64,000 bases of DNA, from positions 124,001 to 188,000 of the forward strand of contig NZ_OBDY01000011.1 in NCBI RefSeq assembly GCF_900215205.1, read 5' to 3'. The notes under the pieces are model-generated. The model worked only from the letters and a program-made list of their open reading frames with translations, was not told the DNA's origin and did not search any database. Both the position numbers and the translations under genes were made by a program. Positions 38,138 to 47,781 of the stretch are shown here, piece after piece (position 1 is the first letter of the stretch; each line of letters starts with the position of its first letter). This stretch comes from Paractinoplanes atraurantiacus. Lineage in GTDB: Bacteria; Actinomycetota; Actinomycetes; Mycobacteriales; Micromonosporaceae.

Positions 38138-38798
38138 CCGGGCGCGGGAAGGCGAGACGGGCCAGCTTGTCGTCGAGGCGGACCATGAAGCCGTACCGGT
38201 CCATCCGTACGACCTGGGGCTCGGCCTTGGGCTGGAACGTCGAGCCGAGCTGGCGGCGCACGTAGGCGCTCATCTCGGCCTCGTGGTGGTCGATCAGGTC
38301 GGCGATCAGGTCGAACTCGATGCGGCAGAGCGGGTCGGGCGTGGCCTCGGCCCAGTCGTCCACGTCGACGTCGACCAGGTTCTCGTTGCGCTCGTAGCGC
38401 ACCTCGGCCACGTCCAGCCGGTGGATGACCTGGCCGTCGCCGACATCGAGCAGGTCGCCCGAGGCGTCGATGTCGGCGTAGTCGAGCGTGGCCGCCCGCT
38501 CCGCGCCCCCTTCGAGCAGCGTGGCCCAGCCGGAGATCCACACCCGGCCGATGGCGGGTGAGCCGGCCATCGGCGGCACGTCGGAGATGTCGAGCACCAT
38601 CGCGGTGTCGTCGTTGCCCTCCTGCGGCTTGAGGGCCGCGGCGAGGGCGCCGTCACGCGGCGACAGCAGCAGCACACGGCCGTTCGCGTCGGTGACGTGC
38701 CGCACGGGCAGGGGACCCGGGCGGCACGCGATGTGCGCGACGCCGGGCAGGTGGCCGGCGGCGAGCGTGCGCGCTACTTCGGCGTGAGTGGGCTGCAT
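38073..38798 (-). CDS. DUF2470-domain, HugZ-like heme/iron-associated protein
   Basis: A 241-residue protein. An FMN-binding-split-barrel-like N-terminal part (ARTLAAGHLPGVAHIACRPG, DANGRVLLLSPRDGALAAAL) is followed by a C-terminal DUF2470 domain (VRYERNENLVDVDVDDWAEA through FDLIADLIDHHEAEMSAYVR and MDRYGFMVRLDDKLARLAFP). This layout is that of HugZ-type heme-utilisation proteins. Upstream is a sequence close to the DtxR/IdeR iron box (38836-38854), supporting control by iron. Whether it degrades or only binds heme cannot be decided. Confidence 0.85.
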   Translation of the reverse strand: MQPTHAEVARTLAAGHLPGVAHIACRPGPLPVRHVTDANGRVLLLSPRDGALAAALKPQEGNDDTAMVLDISDVPPMAGSPAIGRVWISGWATLLEGGAERAATLDYADIDASGDLLDVGDGQVIHRLDVAEVRYERNENLVDVDVDDWAEATPDPLCRIEFDLIADLIDHHEAEMSAYVRRQLGSTFQPKAEPQVVRMDRYGFMVRLDDKLARLAFPRPVSDRHDLAHLLHPVLCHRCGD

Positions 38799-38835
38799 GG
38801 TGTGGACCTCCGGGCACCGGTTAGGCTTGCCTTAG

Positions 38836-38854
38836 TAAGGTGAGGCTAACCGTA
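38836..38854. promoter_or_regulatory. DtxR/IdeR-type iron box
   Basis: TAAGGTGAGGCTAACCGTA matches 15 of 19 positions of the iron-box consensus TTAGGTTAGGCTAACCTAA. It is 37 nt upstream of the DUF2470 start (minus strand) and 52 nt upstream of rpsD (plus strand). A second, weaker half TTAGGCTTGCCTTAG is adjacent. Confidence 0.65.
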
Positions 38855-38906
38855 ACAAACGGGTTTAGGAAACAGGGCCTCAAGCGCAAGTGACTCCGGA
38901 GACTTC

Positions 38907-39515
38907 ATGAACAACTCCCGACCCAAGGCCAAGCTCTCTCGGGCGCTCGGCATCCCTCTGACGCCGAAGTGCGTGAAGTACTTCGAGAAGCGGCCCTTCC
39001 CGCCGGGTGTGCACGGCCGTAGCCGTCGCAAGGCCTCGGACTACCAGGTCCGTCTGCTCGAGAAGCAGCGCCTGCGGCACCAGTACAACATCAGCGAGGC
39101 GCAGATGCGCCGCGCCTACGACGACGCCCACCGGGCCGAGGGCAAGACCGGCGAGACCATGGTCAGCCTGCTCGAGCGCCGCCTGGACGCCGTGGTGACC
39201 CGCGCCGGCCTGGCCCGCACGGTCTACCAGGCCCGCCAGCTCGTCGTGCACGGCCACTTCACCGTGGACGGCAAGAAGGTCGACCGCCCCGGCTACCGGC
39301 TCAAGCCGGGCCAGGTCGTCGAGGTGCGCGAGAGCAGCCGGCAGAAGCCGCCGTTCCAGATCGCCGCGGCCGGCGCCCACGTCGACGGCCCGACCCCGCC
39401 CTACCTGTCCACGGTGCTGGAGGACCTGCGCACCACGGTGATCAGCATCCCCCAGCGCTCCGAGATCCGCGTCCAGTGCGACGAGCAGCTCGTAGTCGAG
39501 TTCTACGCCCGGTAA
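38907..39515 (+). CDS. rpsD: 30S ribosomal protein S4, zinc-independent form
   Basis: A 202-residue primary 16S rRNA-binding protein of the small subunit. SRALGIPLTPKCVKYFEKRP starts the chain, with the S4 RNA-binding domain at VSLLERRLDAVVTRAGLART and YQARQLVVHGHFTVDGKKVD. The N-terminal zinc cluster of the four-Cys form is absent, leaving a single Cys (C22), as in the C-minus form. It is far from the usual S13-S11-rpoA cluster, so another copy may exist elsewhere or this may be the sole gene. GACTTC before ATG is a weak ribosome-binding site. Confidence 0.95.
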   Translation: MNNSRPKAKLSRALGIPLTPKCVKYFEKRPFPPGVHGRSRRKASDYQVRLLEKQRLRHQYNISEAQMRRAYDDAHRAEGKTGETMVSLLERRLDAVVTRAGLARTVYQARQLVVHGHFTVDGKKVDRPGYRLKPGQVVEVRESSRQKPPFQIAAAGAHVDGPTPPYLSTVLEDLRTTVISIPQRSEIRVQCDEQLVVEFYAR

Positions 39516-39519
39516 TCAA

Positions 39520-41280
39520 TCACCGGGTCTGCTCCAGCCACGAGGCGTACAGCTTCGCGTAGATGGAGCCCTCCTGCTGTACCAGTTCGGTGTGCGGGCC
39601 GCGTTGGACGACGCGGCCCGCGTCCACCACGATCACCTCGTCCGCGGCCTGGGCCGTGGACAGCCGGTGTGCGATCGCCACCGTCGTCCGCCCCCTGGTC
39701 ACCGTGTCGAGGGCGTGCTGGAGCCGCACCTCCGTGGCCGGGTCTACCGCACTGGTCGCCTCGTCCAGGACCAGCAGGTCAGGATCGGCCACGTACGCCC
39801 GGACCAGCGCCACCAGCTGCCGCTCCCCCACGCTGAGCGCCTCGCCGCGCTCGCCCACCGGGGTCTCGAGCCCGCCCGGCAGCCCGTCCAGCCAGTCCTT
39901 CAGGCCCAGCTCGGCGAAGGCGTCCGTCAGCTGCTCGTCGGTGAGCGACGGCTCGGCGAACCGGATGTTCTCGGCCACTGTCGCGTCGAACAGGAAGCCG
40001 TCCTGCGGCACCATCACCACGCGCGAGCGCAATGACGAGAAACGCACCGAGGTCAGCGGCGTGCCGGAGAGCAGGACCTCGCCCTCGGCCGGGTCCATCA
40101 GCCGGGTGAGCAGCTTGGCGAAGGTCGTCTTGCCGCTGCCGGTCTCGCCGACCACGGCCACCTTCGTACGGGCGGGAATCTCCAGATCGACGTCGTGGAG
40201 CACGACCGGGCCGCCGGGGTAGCGGAAAGAGACGTCGTCGAAGCGTACGGACAAAGGTCCCACCGGAAGAGCGACGCCGACGTCGTCCGGATCGGCCACA
40301 TCGGGGCTCAGGTCGAGGACGTCGAGCACGCGACGCCAGCCGGCCACCGCGTTCTGCGCCTCGTTGAGCATGTCGGTGGCGATCTGCACCGGCTGGATGA
40401 ACAGCGTCACCAGGAACAGGAACGCGGTCAGCCGGCCCACGGTCAGGCCGCCGTCCTCGCCGATCAGCACGCCGACCACGACGACGGCGGCCAGGGCCAG
40501 GCCGGCACCGATCTCGCCGCTGGAGAAGCTGGTCACGCTGGTCTTGAGGGCCTTCTGCTGCGCGCTCCGCAAACCGGAGATCGACTCGTCGAGCCGCTTC
40601 TCGGTGCGGCCGGCGACCCCGTACGCCCTGATCACCAGCGCACCCACGACGCTCTCGGCGACCGCGCCCAGCATGACGCCGGTGCGCTCGCGCACCGCGG
40701 CGTAGACCGAGGCCAGCCGCTTCTGGAAGAGCCGGATGATCGCGACCGAGGGTCCGAAGGCGAGCAGCACCACGATGGTGAGCTGCCAGGAGTAGACGAA
40801 CATGACGATCGTCGAGACCAGCAGCTGGCCCGAGGCGAGCAGCAGCTGCACGCCGCCGGTCTGCAGGAACTGCGAGATCTGGTCGACGTCGCTGGTCACC
40901 CGGGACACCATGGTGCCGCGCCGCTCGGACTGCTGGTGCAGCATCGACAGGTCGTGGATGTGCCGGAACGTGCGCGAGCGCAGGCCGCCGAGCGCGGTCT
41001 CGCTGACCGTGAACAGCCGCCGGGTCATCAGGTAACCGGCCAGCGTCGAGATCATCAGCGCGACGAAGGTGACCGCGACGACGCCGACGACGTACTGCAG
41101 GTCGGGCCCGCCGTCGCCGCGGATGCCGTGGTCGATGCCCTGCTGGACGGCGATCGGCACGGCGACCCGGCCGCCCATCTGCACCAGGGCGAGCGCGATC
41201 GTTCCGCCCAGGCCCGGGCGCAACTCGGGAGAGAGCGCCAGCCCGCGCTTGATCGTCGCGAAGGTACCTGCGTCGGTCAT
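39520..41280 (-). CDS. ABC exporter half-transporter, second subunit
   Basis: A 586-residue fused six-helix membrane domain and ATPase. Walker A is VVGETGSGKTTF, Q-loop VMVPQDGFLFD, Walker B LLVLDEATSAVDP with the catalytic Glu retained, and H-loop IAHRLST. The signature is LSVGERQ rather than LSGGQ. This matches the partner in a heterodimer in which this subunit supplies the intact Walker sites. The ATG overlaps the upstream subunit's stop (ATGA). Likely exports lipids, peptides or drugs; substrate unknown. Confidence 0.93.
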   Translation of the reverse strand: MTDAGTFATIKRGLALSPELRPGLGGTIALALVQMGGRVAVPIAVQQGIDHGIRGDGGPDLQYVVGVVAVTFVALMISTLAGYLMTRRLFTVSETALGGLRSRTFRHIHDLSMLHQQSERRGTMVSRVTSDVDQISQFLQTGGVQLLLASGQLLVSTIVMFVYSWQLTIVVLLAFGPSVAIIRLFQKRLASVYAAVRERTGVMLGAVAESVVGALVIRAYGVAGRTEKRLDESISGLRSAQQKALKTSVTSFSSGEIGAGLALAAVVVVGVLIGEDGGLTVGRLTAFLFLVTLFIQPVQIATDMLNEAQNAVAGWRRVLDVLDLSPDVADPDDVGVALPVGPLSVRFDDVSFRYPGGPVVLHDVDLEIPARTKVAVVGETGSGKTTFAKLLTRLMDPAEGEVLLSGTPLTSVRFSSLRSRVVMVPQDGFLFDATVAENIRFAEPSLTDEQLTDAFAELGLKDWLDGLPGGLETPVGERGEALSVGERQLVALVRAYVADPDLLVLDEATSAVDPATEVRLQHALDTVTRGRTTVAIAHRLSTAQAADEVIVVDAGRVVQRGPHTELVQQEGSIYAKLYASWLEQTR

Positions 41281-43055
41281 GCCTCGACCCTTTCGGCCTT
41301 CTCGTACGCGGTGACGAGATCCGAGTAACCCTGATGGCCGGCCAGGAGCTCGGCGTGGGTGCCGGTGGCCACGACCTTGCCCTGCTCGAGATAGACCACC
41401 TCGTCGGCCAGGGCGATCGTGGCCCGGCGATAGGCGACGACCAGGATCGACGCGCCCGCGTCGTTGCCGCGCAGGGCGGCCAGGATGTCGGCCTCCACGC
41501 GGGGGTCGACCGCGCTCGTGGCGTCGTCCAGCACGAGCAGCCGGGGCTTGCCGGCGAGCGCCCGAGCCAACGTGATCCGCTGACGCTGGCCGCCGGACAG
41601 CGAGGTGCCTCGCTCACCGACCGCCGTGTCCAGCTCCTGCGGGAGATTCCGGACAAATTTCTCGGCCTGCGCGAGATCCAGCGCCCATCGGACCGACTTG
41701 TCGGAAATTTCCGGGCGGTCGAGCGTGATGTTGCCACGGATGGTGTCGTCGAAGATGAAAGGGATCTGCGGTACGAGGGCTTCCGCCCGCGCGAGCGCGG
41801 CCTCGCTGAGCGACGGCAGTTCCGTGTCGTCCAGAAGGATCTGCCCGCCGACCGGGTCCATCAGGCGCACCGCGAGCGAGGCGATGGTCGACTTGCCCGA
41901 GCCGGTCGCGCCGACGAGGGCGACGGTCTTGCCCCGGGGCACGGCGAACGAGACGTCGCGCAGGACCAGCGGCCCGTCCCCGTACCGGAAGTCGACCCTG
42001 TCGAATCGCAGCTCGGCGGCCCCTTCGGCGTCGGCGGTCTTGTCGCCGTACGACAAATCGCCCGTCGCCGAAAGGACGGCCTGGACCCTCTCCCACCCGG
42101 CCACGCTGCGCGGCAGCTCCGCCACCACCCACCCGATCGCGCGCACCGGGAAGGCCAGCACCGTGAAGAGGAAGCTCACGGTGACCAGCTCGGTCACGGT
42201 GATCGCGCCCGACTCCAGGCGCCACGCGCCGAGCAGCAGCACGGCCAGCGTGCCCAGGCTGGGCAGGGCGTCCATCAGCGGGTCGAACAGACCGCGCAGC
42301 CGGCCCACGGAGATCAGCGCGTCGCGCAGCTCGGTCACGAAGACCCCGAACCGGCGCGACTCGTCGGCCTCGCGGCCCATCGTCTTGACGACCAGCGCGC
42401 CGTCGAAGCTCTCGTGCGCGACCGCGCTGACCTTGGCCCGCATCCGCTGAGCCCGGATCTGCCGCGGCGACATGGCCCGCGAATAGACGAAGTTCAGCCC
42501 GAACAGCGCCGGGAAGAGCGTGACACCGACCAGCGCCAGCACCGGATCGGTGAAGAACAGCGCGACCACCGCCGCGATGATCATCACGATCGTGCCGACC
42601 GCGAACGGCAGCGGCGCGATCGGCACGAAGGCGGCCTCGACGTCGGAGTTCGCGTTCGACAGCAGGGTGCCGGTGGCGTGCCGCTGATGCCACGCGGGCG
42701 GCAGCGACAGATAGCGGCTGGTCACCGCCCGGCGATAGCGGGCCTGGAGGCGGAACTGCATGAAGCCCGCGCCCAGGCGACGGCCGAAGACGCTGGCCAC
42801 GCGCAGCGCGCTCAGGCCGAGGAAGACGGCCGCGATCAGCGCGAGCTCGCCGGTGCCGGCATGGCCGCTGCTGAAGGCGGGCACGACGACATGGCCGATG
42901 ACATAACCCACCACGTACGAGTTCGCGATGACCAGAAGGCCGAAGACGCTGCTGCCGACGACCCCGACGGTGAACAGGCGCGGTTCGGTACGAATCGCCT
43001 GTCCCAGCACGCGCAGTCCCCGTCCCAGCACATCGCGGCTGGTCCTGCTGCTCAA
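41277..43055 (-). CDS. ABC exporter half-transporter, first subunit
   Basis: A 592-residue membrane-ATPase fusion with about six helices in the first 310 residues. It has Walker A LVGATGSGKSTI, Q-loop ALVPQIPFIFDD, canonical signature LSGGQRQRITLARALAGKPR and Walker B LLVLDDATSAVDP, where Asp replaces the catalytic Glu. Paired with LSVGERQ in the next subunit, this creates one degenerate and one working ATP site, as in known heterodimeric exporters. TTG 43055 is preceded by TAGGAAA. The two genes overlap and should be co-expressed. Confidence 0.93.
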   Translation of the reverse strand: MSSRTSRDVLGRGLRVLGQAIRTEPRLFTVGVVGSSVFGLLVIANSYVVGYVIGHVVVPAFSSGHAGTGELALIAAVFLGLSALRVASVFGRRLGAGFMQFRLQARYRRAVTSRYLSLPPAWHQRHATGTLLSNANSDVEAAFVPIAPLPFAVGTIVMIIAAVVALFFTDPVLALVGVTLFPALFGLNFVYSRAMSPRQIRAQRMRAKVSAVAHESFDGALVVKTMGREADESRRFGVFVTELRDALISVGRLRGLFDPLMDALPSLGTLAVLLLGAWRLESGAITVTELVTVSFLFTVLAFPVRAIGWVVAELPRSVAGWERVQAVLSATGDLSYGDKTADAEGAAELRFDRVDFRYGDGPLVLRDVSFAVPRGKTVALVGATGSGKSTIASLAVRLMDPVGGQILLDDTELPSLSEAALARAEALVPQIPFIFDDTIRGNITLDRPEISDKSVRWALDLAQAEKFVRNLPQELDTAVGERGTSLSGGQRQRITLARALAGKPRLLVLDDATSAVDPRVEADILAALRGNDAGASILVVAYRRATIALADEVVYLEQGKVVATGTHAELLAGHQGYSDLVTAYEKAERVEA

Positions 43056-43147
43056 TTTCCTACCTGACTGGTAAGTGTTCGCCGGGGGTTCCGGCCTTAC
43101 TTCCCCATCCTGCCGAACGGGCGCCGTTCGTTCACAGGTACGACAAT

Positions 43148-43783
43148 GTGTCTACGATCACGTTCGTGACCGCCTATGCCCGCAGCGAACGCCGGCTCCT
43201 CGCCGACCTGCTGCTTTCGCTCGGACCGGACCAGCCGACCCTGTGCGAGGGATGGACGACCCGCGATCTCGCGGCCCACCTGGTCGTGCGCGACCGGCGG
43301 CCCGACGCCTCGGCCGGCATCCTCCTGCCACCCCTGCACGGTCACGGTGAACGCGTGCGCCTGGCCAAGGCTTCCCAGCCGTACGAAAAAGTGATCTCCG
43401 AATTGCGGACGCCGCCGTGGTGGAGCCCGGTCAGCAATCCGTTGCTGGACGAGGTGACCAATGTCGTCGAGTTCTTCGTGCACCACGAGGACGCGCGGCG
43501 GGCGCAGCCGTCGTGGGAGCCGCGCTCCCTTTCCCCGGGTGAAGAGACGGCGCTCTGGAAGGCCGTGCGAATGACCGCCAAGCTCGCCCTGCGCCGGGCT
43601 CGACTGTCGGTGGAGATCCGCTCCGAAGGCTTTGGCTCGCTGACCGTCGGCCCCGCACCGATAGCCACTTTGTCCGGAAATCCCGGTGAAATCGCACTTT
43701 TCCTCACCGGCCGCAAGGACGCTGCGCGCGTGGACATCACCGGCGATGCGGCCCGGTTGCGTGACGCCTCACTGGGTCTCTGA
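43148..43783 (+). CDS. TIGR03085-type DinB/mycothiol-maleylpyruvate isomerase-like protein
   Basis: A 211-residue protein of an actinobacterial four-helix family related to mycothiol-dependent maleylpyruvate isomerases. Family sequence is in CEGWTTRDLAAHLVVRDRRP near residue 33 with a later VVEFFVHHEDARRAQPSWEP; the histidines (H43, H113 and H114) could bind metal. GTG 43148 is one option; an in-frame GTG at 43166 (VTAYARSERRLLADL) is equally plausible. The gene precedes the APC permease by 67 nt containing repeats. Function unknown. Confidence 0.8.
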   Translation: MSTITFVTAYARSERRLLADLLLSLGPDQPTLCEGWTTRDLAAHLVVRDRRPDASAGILLPPLHGHGERVRLAKASQPYEKVISELRTPPWWSPVSNPLLDEVTNVVEFFVHHEDARRAQPSWEPRSLSPGEETALWKAVRMTAKLALRRARLSVEIRSEGFGSLTVGPAPIATLSGNPGEIALFLTGRKDAARVDITGDAARLRDASLGL

Positions 43784-43830
43784 TTGGCCCAACCGATCAG
43801 GGCTTGATTGGCCTACGTGCGCGGGCCAAT
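43781..43830 (+). promoter_or_regulatory. TGATTGGCC repeats before the APC permease
   Basis: TGATTGGCC at 43781-43789 and 43805-43813 is repeated 24 bases apart, with an inverted GGCCAAT at 43824-43830. MocR-type regulators bind spaced direct repeats, and one (45023-46456) lies right after the permease. The binding is inferred. Confidence 0.5.
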
Positions 43831-43850
43831 GCGCCCCTAGCGTTGTCGCC

Positions 43851-45131
43851 ATGAAGCTTTCCGTGGCCCAGGGCACCGCCCTCAGCATCGGCGCCGTGCT
43901 CGGCACCGGCGTGATCTCCCTGCCCGCCCTGGCCGCCGACGTCGCCGGCCCCGCCTCGCTGGTCGCCTGGGTCGCGCTGATCGTGCTCTCGGCGCCCCTG
44001 GCCTGGACCTTCGCGGCGCTCGGGGCCCGACATCCAGACGCCGGCGGCGTCTCCACCTTCGTCCGGCTGGCGTTCGGGCCACGGGCGGCGGCCGCCGTCG
44101 GCTGGTGCTTCTTCTTCGCGGTGCCGCTGGGCGCGCCGGCCGCCGCCGCGTTCGCGGGAGGCTATGTGGCCGATGTGATCGGCGGCGGCCGGGCCACCGT
44201 GATCGGCACGTTCCTGGTGGTCGTCGGCACGGTCGCGGTGATGAACTGGTTCGGGCTCCGGGTCTCGGGCCGGGCCCAGCTCGCGCTCACCGGCACGCTC
44301 GCGGTGCTGCTGCTCCTCACCGTGATCACCGCGCTGCCGCATGCGCGATGGGACAACTTGACGCCGTTCACCCCGCACGGCTGGGCCGGCGTCGGCACGG
44401 CCGTGGCGGTGCTCATCTGGGGCTTCGCCGGCTGGGAGGCGGTGTCGTCACTGTCCGGGCAGTACCGCCATCCGCGGCGCGACGTCCCCCGGGCCACGGC
44501 GATCGCGGTGGTGGTCGTCGGCGGGCTCTACCTGACCGTGGCCGTCACCAGCGTGCTGGTCCTCGGGCCGACGCTCGGCGAGAGCCAGGCGCCGTTGGCC
44601 GACCTGCTCGCGGCCGGGGTGGGCGGGCCGGTGCGCGCGCTCACGGCCGTCGTGGCCCTGCTGCTGACGGCCGGCGCGGTCAACGCGTACTTCGCCGGGT
44701 CGTCGCAGCTCGGGGCGGCGCTGGCCCGCGACGGGGCGCTGCCGGCGCGGCCGTTCGGCACGCCGCGCAAGGCGCTGCTCGCCGTGCTGGCCGGCAGCCT
44801 GATCTCGGTGGTGCTGCCGATCGACCTGCACACGATGATGCTGCTGGTCACCGGCTGCTTCACGCTGGTCTACGTGATCGGCACGGCGGCCGCGATCAAG
44901 CTGCTGGCCGGCCGGCAGCGGGTGGTGGCCGCGGTGGCCTTCGTGGCGGTGGTGGCCCTGCTCGGCCTGACCGGGCCGCCGGCGCTGCTGAGCCTGGTCG
45001 TCGCGGCGGGCGCGATCGCCTATCAGGCGTGGCGGGCCAGGATCCCGGCCAGCAGCGCCATCCCCTCGCCGATCAGCGACGGGTCGGCCGCGCCGAACCC
45101 GAACACGAGGCCGGTCTGCCCGGCGGACTGA
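43851..45131 (+). CDS. APC-family amino acid permease
   Basis: A 426-residue inner-membrane transporter with 11-12 hydrophobic segments. The N-terminal SIGAVLGTGVISLPALAA is the APC helix-1 unwound substrate loop. GFAGWEAVSSLSGQYRHPRR and AGAVNAYFAGSSQLGAALAR are further family regions. ATG 43851 is chosen; the longer frame would run back into the preceding gene. Its last 109 nt overlap the convergent MocR gene, an unusual antisense arrangement. The substrate is probably an amino acid or amine; context with a PLP-type regulator suggests a pyridoxal- or amine-linked role. Confidence 0.9.
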   Translation: MKLSVAQGTALSIGAVLGTGVISLPALAADVAGPASLVAWVALIVLSAPLAWTFAALGARHPDAGGVSTFVRLAFGPRAAAAVGWCFFFAVPLGAPAAAAFAGGYVADVIGGGRATVIGTFLVVVGTVAVMNWFGLRVSGRAQLALTGTLAVLLLLTVITALPHARWDNLTPFTPHGWAGVGTAVAVLIWGFAGWEAVSSLSGQYRHPRRDVPRATAIAVVVVGGLYLTVAVTSVLVLGPTLGESQAPLADLLAAGVGGPVRALTAVVALLLTAGAVNAYFAGSSQLGAALARDGALPARPFGTPRKALLAVLAGSLISVVLPIDLHTMMLLVTGCFTLVYVIGTAAAIKLLAGRQRVVAAVAFVAVVALLGLTGPPALLSLVVAAGAIAYQAWRARIPASSAIPSPISDGSAAPNPNTRPVCPAD

Positions 45132-46456
45132 TCGGCGAAGTAGGTGCGCAGGTCGTCGAGGCCGATCCCGGCCCGCGCGGCCGCCCTGACCACCGCGGTC
45201 GAGTCGACGGGGGTGACCGCGGCCAGGTGCAGGCCGGCGGCGGACGGGATCGCCTCGAGGCCTCCGGTGGCGATCAGCGCGGCGACGAGCTGCCGGTGCC
45301 GCACGGCGTAGGCCTTGCCCGCCTTGCGCACGTGCCGGGCCAGCAGGCCGTCGTCGATGAAGCGGGCCAGCGCGGCCTGCACGGCCGGCTGGCCGTGGCC
45401 GTCGCCCATCTGCCGGGCCGCGACCAGGGCGTCGCGCAGACCGGGCGGGGTGAGCAGGAAACCGGTGCGCAGCGAGGGGAGCATGCTCTTGGAGAAGGTG
45501 CCGGCGTAGAGCACCCGGCCCGCGGTGTCGAGACTGTAGAGCGGCTCCAGCGGCCGCGACAGGAAGCGGAACTCGCTGTCGTAGTCGTCCTCGACGATCG
45601 CCACCGAGCGGCGGCCGGCCCAGTCGAGCAGCTCGCGGCGGCGGTTCGCGCTCATCGCCCGGCCGAGCGGGAACTGATGCGACGGCGTCGTGTAGACCAA
45701 AGTGGACGACGACGGGATCGCGTCGACGACCAGACCCTCGGCGTCGACCGGCACGGCGGCGACCCGGGCGCCGAGCGAGGCGAACAGGCGCCGGGCGGGC
45801 GGATATCCCGGGTCCTCGACCGCGACCACGTCACCCGGCGTGATCAGCACTCGGCCGATCAGGTCGAGGGCGTGCTGAGTCCCGTTGGTGATGACCATGT
45901 CGGCCTCGCTCGCCCGCACGCCCCGGGCCACGCCGAGGTAGCGCGCGATGGCCGCGCGCAGGGCCGGGTGGCCGGACGGCTCCGCGTAGGTGCCCAGGCT
46001 GTTGGCCCGCAGCCGGGTCTCGGCGATGAGCAGGCGCCGCCAGGCGTCGAACGGGAAGAGCCCGGCGTCCGGGATGCCGACCCGGAAGTCGTAGCGCGGA
46101 GGCGGCGCGCCCCCACTCGTCGGCAGTGGCGCGAAGGCCCACCCCTTGCGCGGCTTCAGCGCCCCCGCTTCCCGCCGCGATGCCCGCTTGGCCGGCTGGT
46201 AGGCGACAAAGGTGCCCGCGCCCACCTGAGCGGAGAGGTATCCCTCGGCGGCCAGCCGCTCGTAGGCGCCGGCGACGCTGCCGCGCGCGATGCCGAGGTC
46301 GGCGGCGAGCGCCCGGGTCGCCGGGAGCCGCGACCCCGACGGCAGCCGGCCGTCCACAATGGCCTCCCGCAGGGCACGGTAGACGGCGACCGTCTTGTTC
46401 CCGCCGGGCGGAATGATCAGATCCACCAGCACATTCTGAGCCCCGATATGGCCCAC
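45023..46456 (-). CDS. MocR-family regulator with aminotransferase domain
   Basis: A 477-residue regulator. The N-terminal GntR winged helix spans about residues 25-85 (YRALREAIVDGRLPSGSRLP, ARGSVAGAYERLAAEGYLSA). An aminotransferase class I fold follows, with TNGTQHALDLIGRVL, EDPGYPPARRLFASL, VEDDYDSEFRF and the PLP lysine in GTFSKSMLPSLR. MocR proteins sense PLP or its amino-acid adducts and control vitamin B6, GABA or transport genes. It converges on the APC permease and is divergent from the protease. The repeats before the permease are the likely site. Confidence 0.93.
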   Translation of the reverse strand: MGHIGAQNVLVDLIIPPGGNKTVAVYRALREAIVDGRLPSGSRLPATRALAADLGIARGSVAGAYERLAAEGYLSAQVGAGTFVAYQPAKRASRREAGALKPRKGWAFAPLPTSGGAPPPRYDFRVGIPDAGLFPFDAWRRLLIAETRLRANSLGTYAEPSGHPALRAAIARYLGVARGVRASEADMVITNGTQHALDLIGRVLITPGDVVAVEDPGYPPARRLFASLGARVAAVPVDAEGLVVDAIPSSSTLVYTTPSHQFPLGRAMSANRRRELLDWAGRRSVAIVEDDYDSEFRFLSRPLEPLYSLDTAGRVLYAGTFSKSMLPSLRTGFLLTPPGLRDALVAARQMGDGHGQPAVQAALARFIDDGLLARHVRKAGKAYAVRHRQLVAALIATGGLEAIPSAAGLHLAAVTPVDSTAVVRAAARAGIGLDDLRTYFADQSAGQTGLVFGFGAADPSLIGEGMALLAGILARHA

Positions 46457-46535
46457 ACGGTATGCCTCCTCTTCGTGACACTCCGTATATGCTTATTGGC
46501 GCTCGTCAATATCACGGGGCCGAGAGAGGAAGAGC

Positions 46536-47687
<1,152 letters not shown>

Positions 47688-47714
47688 ACCCTTCCATTTC
47701 GTACGGATCGACGC

Positions 47715-47740
47715 CCGGCCCGCGCGTGAGCGCGGGCCGG
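47715..47740 (+). terminator. Hairpin terminator after the protease
   Basis: Perfect 11-bp GC stem CCGGCCCGCGC/GCGCGGGCCGG with loop GTGA, 27 nt after the protease stop; no T-run, as usual in high-GC actinobacteria. Confidence 0.7.
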
Positions 47741-47781
47741 AGTTCTGCGGGATACGGGATGCAGTACATATCCTGCGTTGG

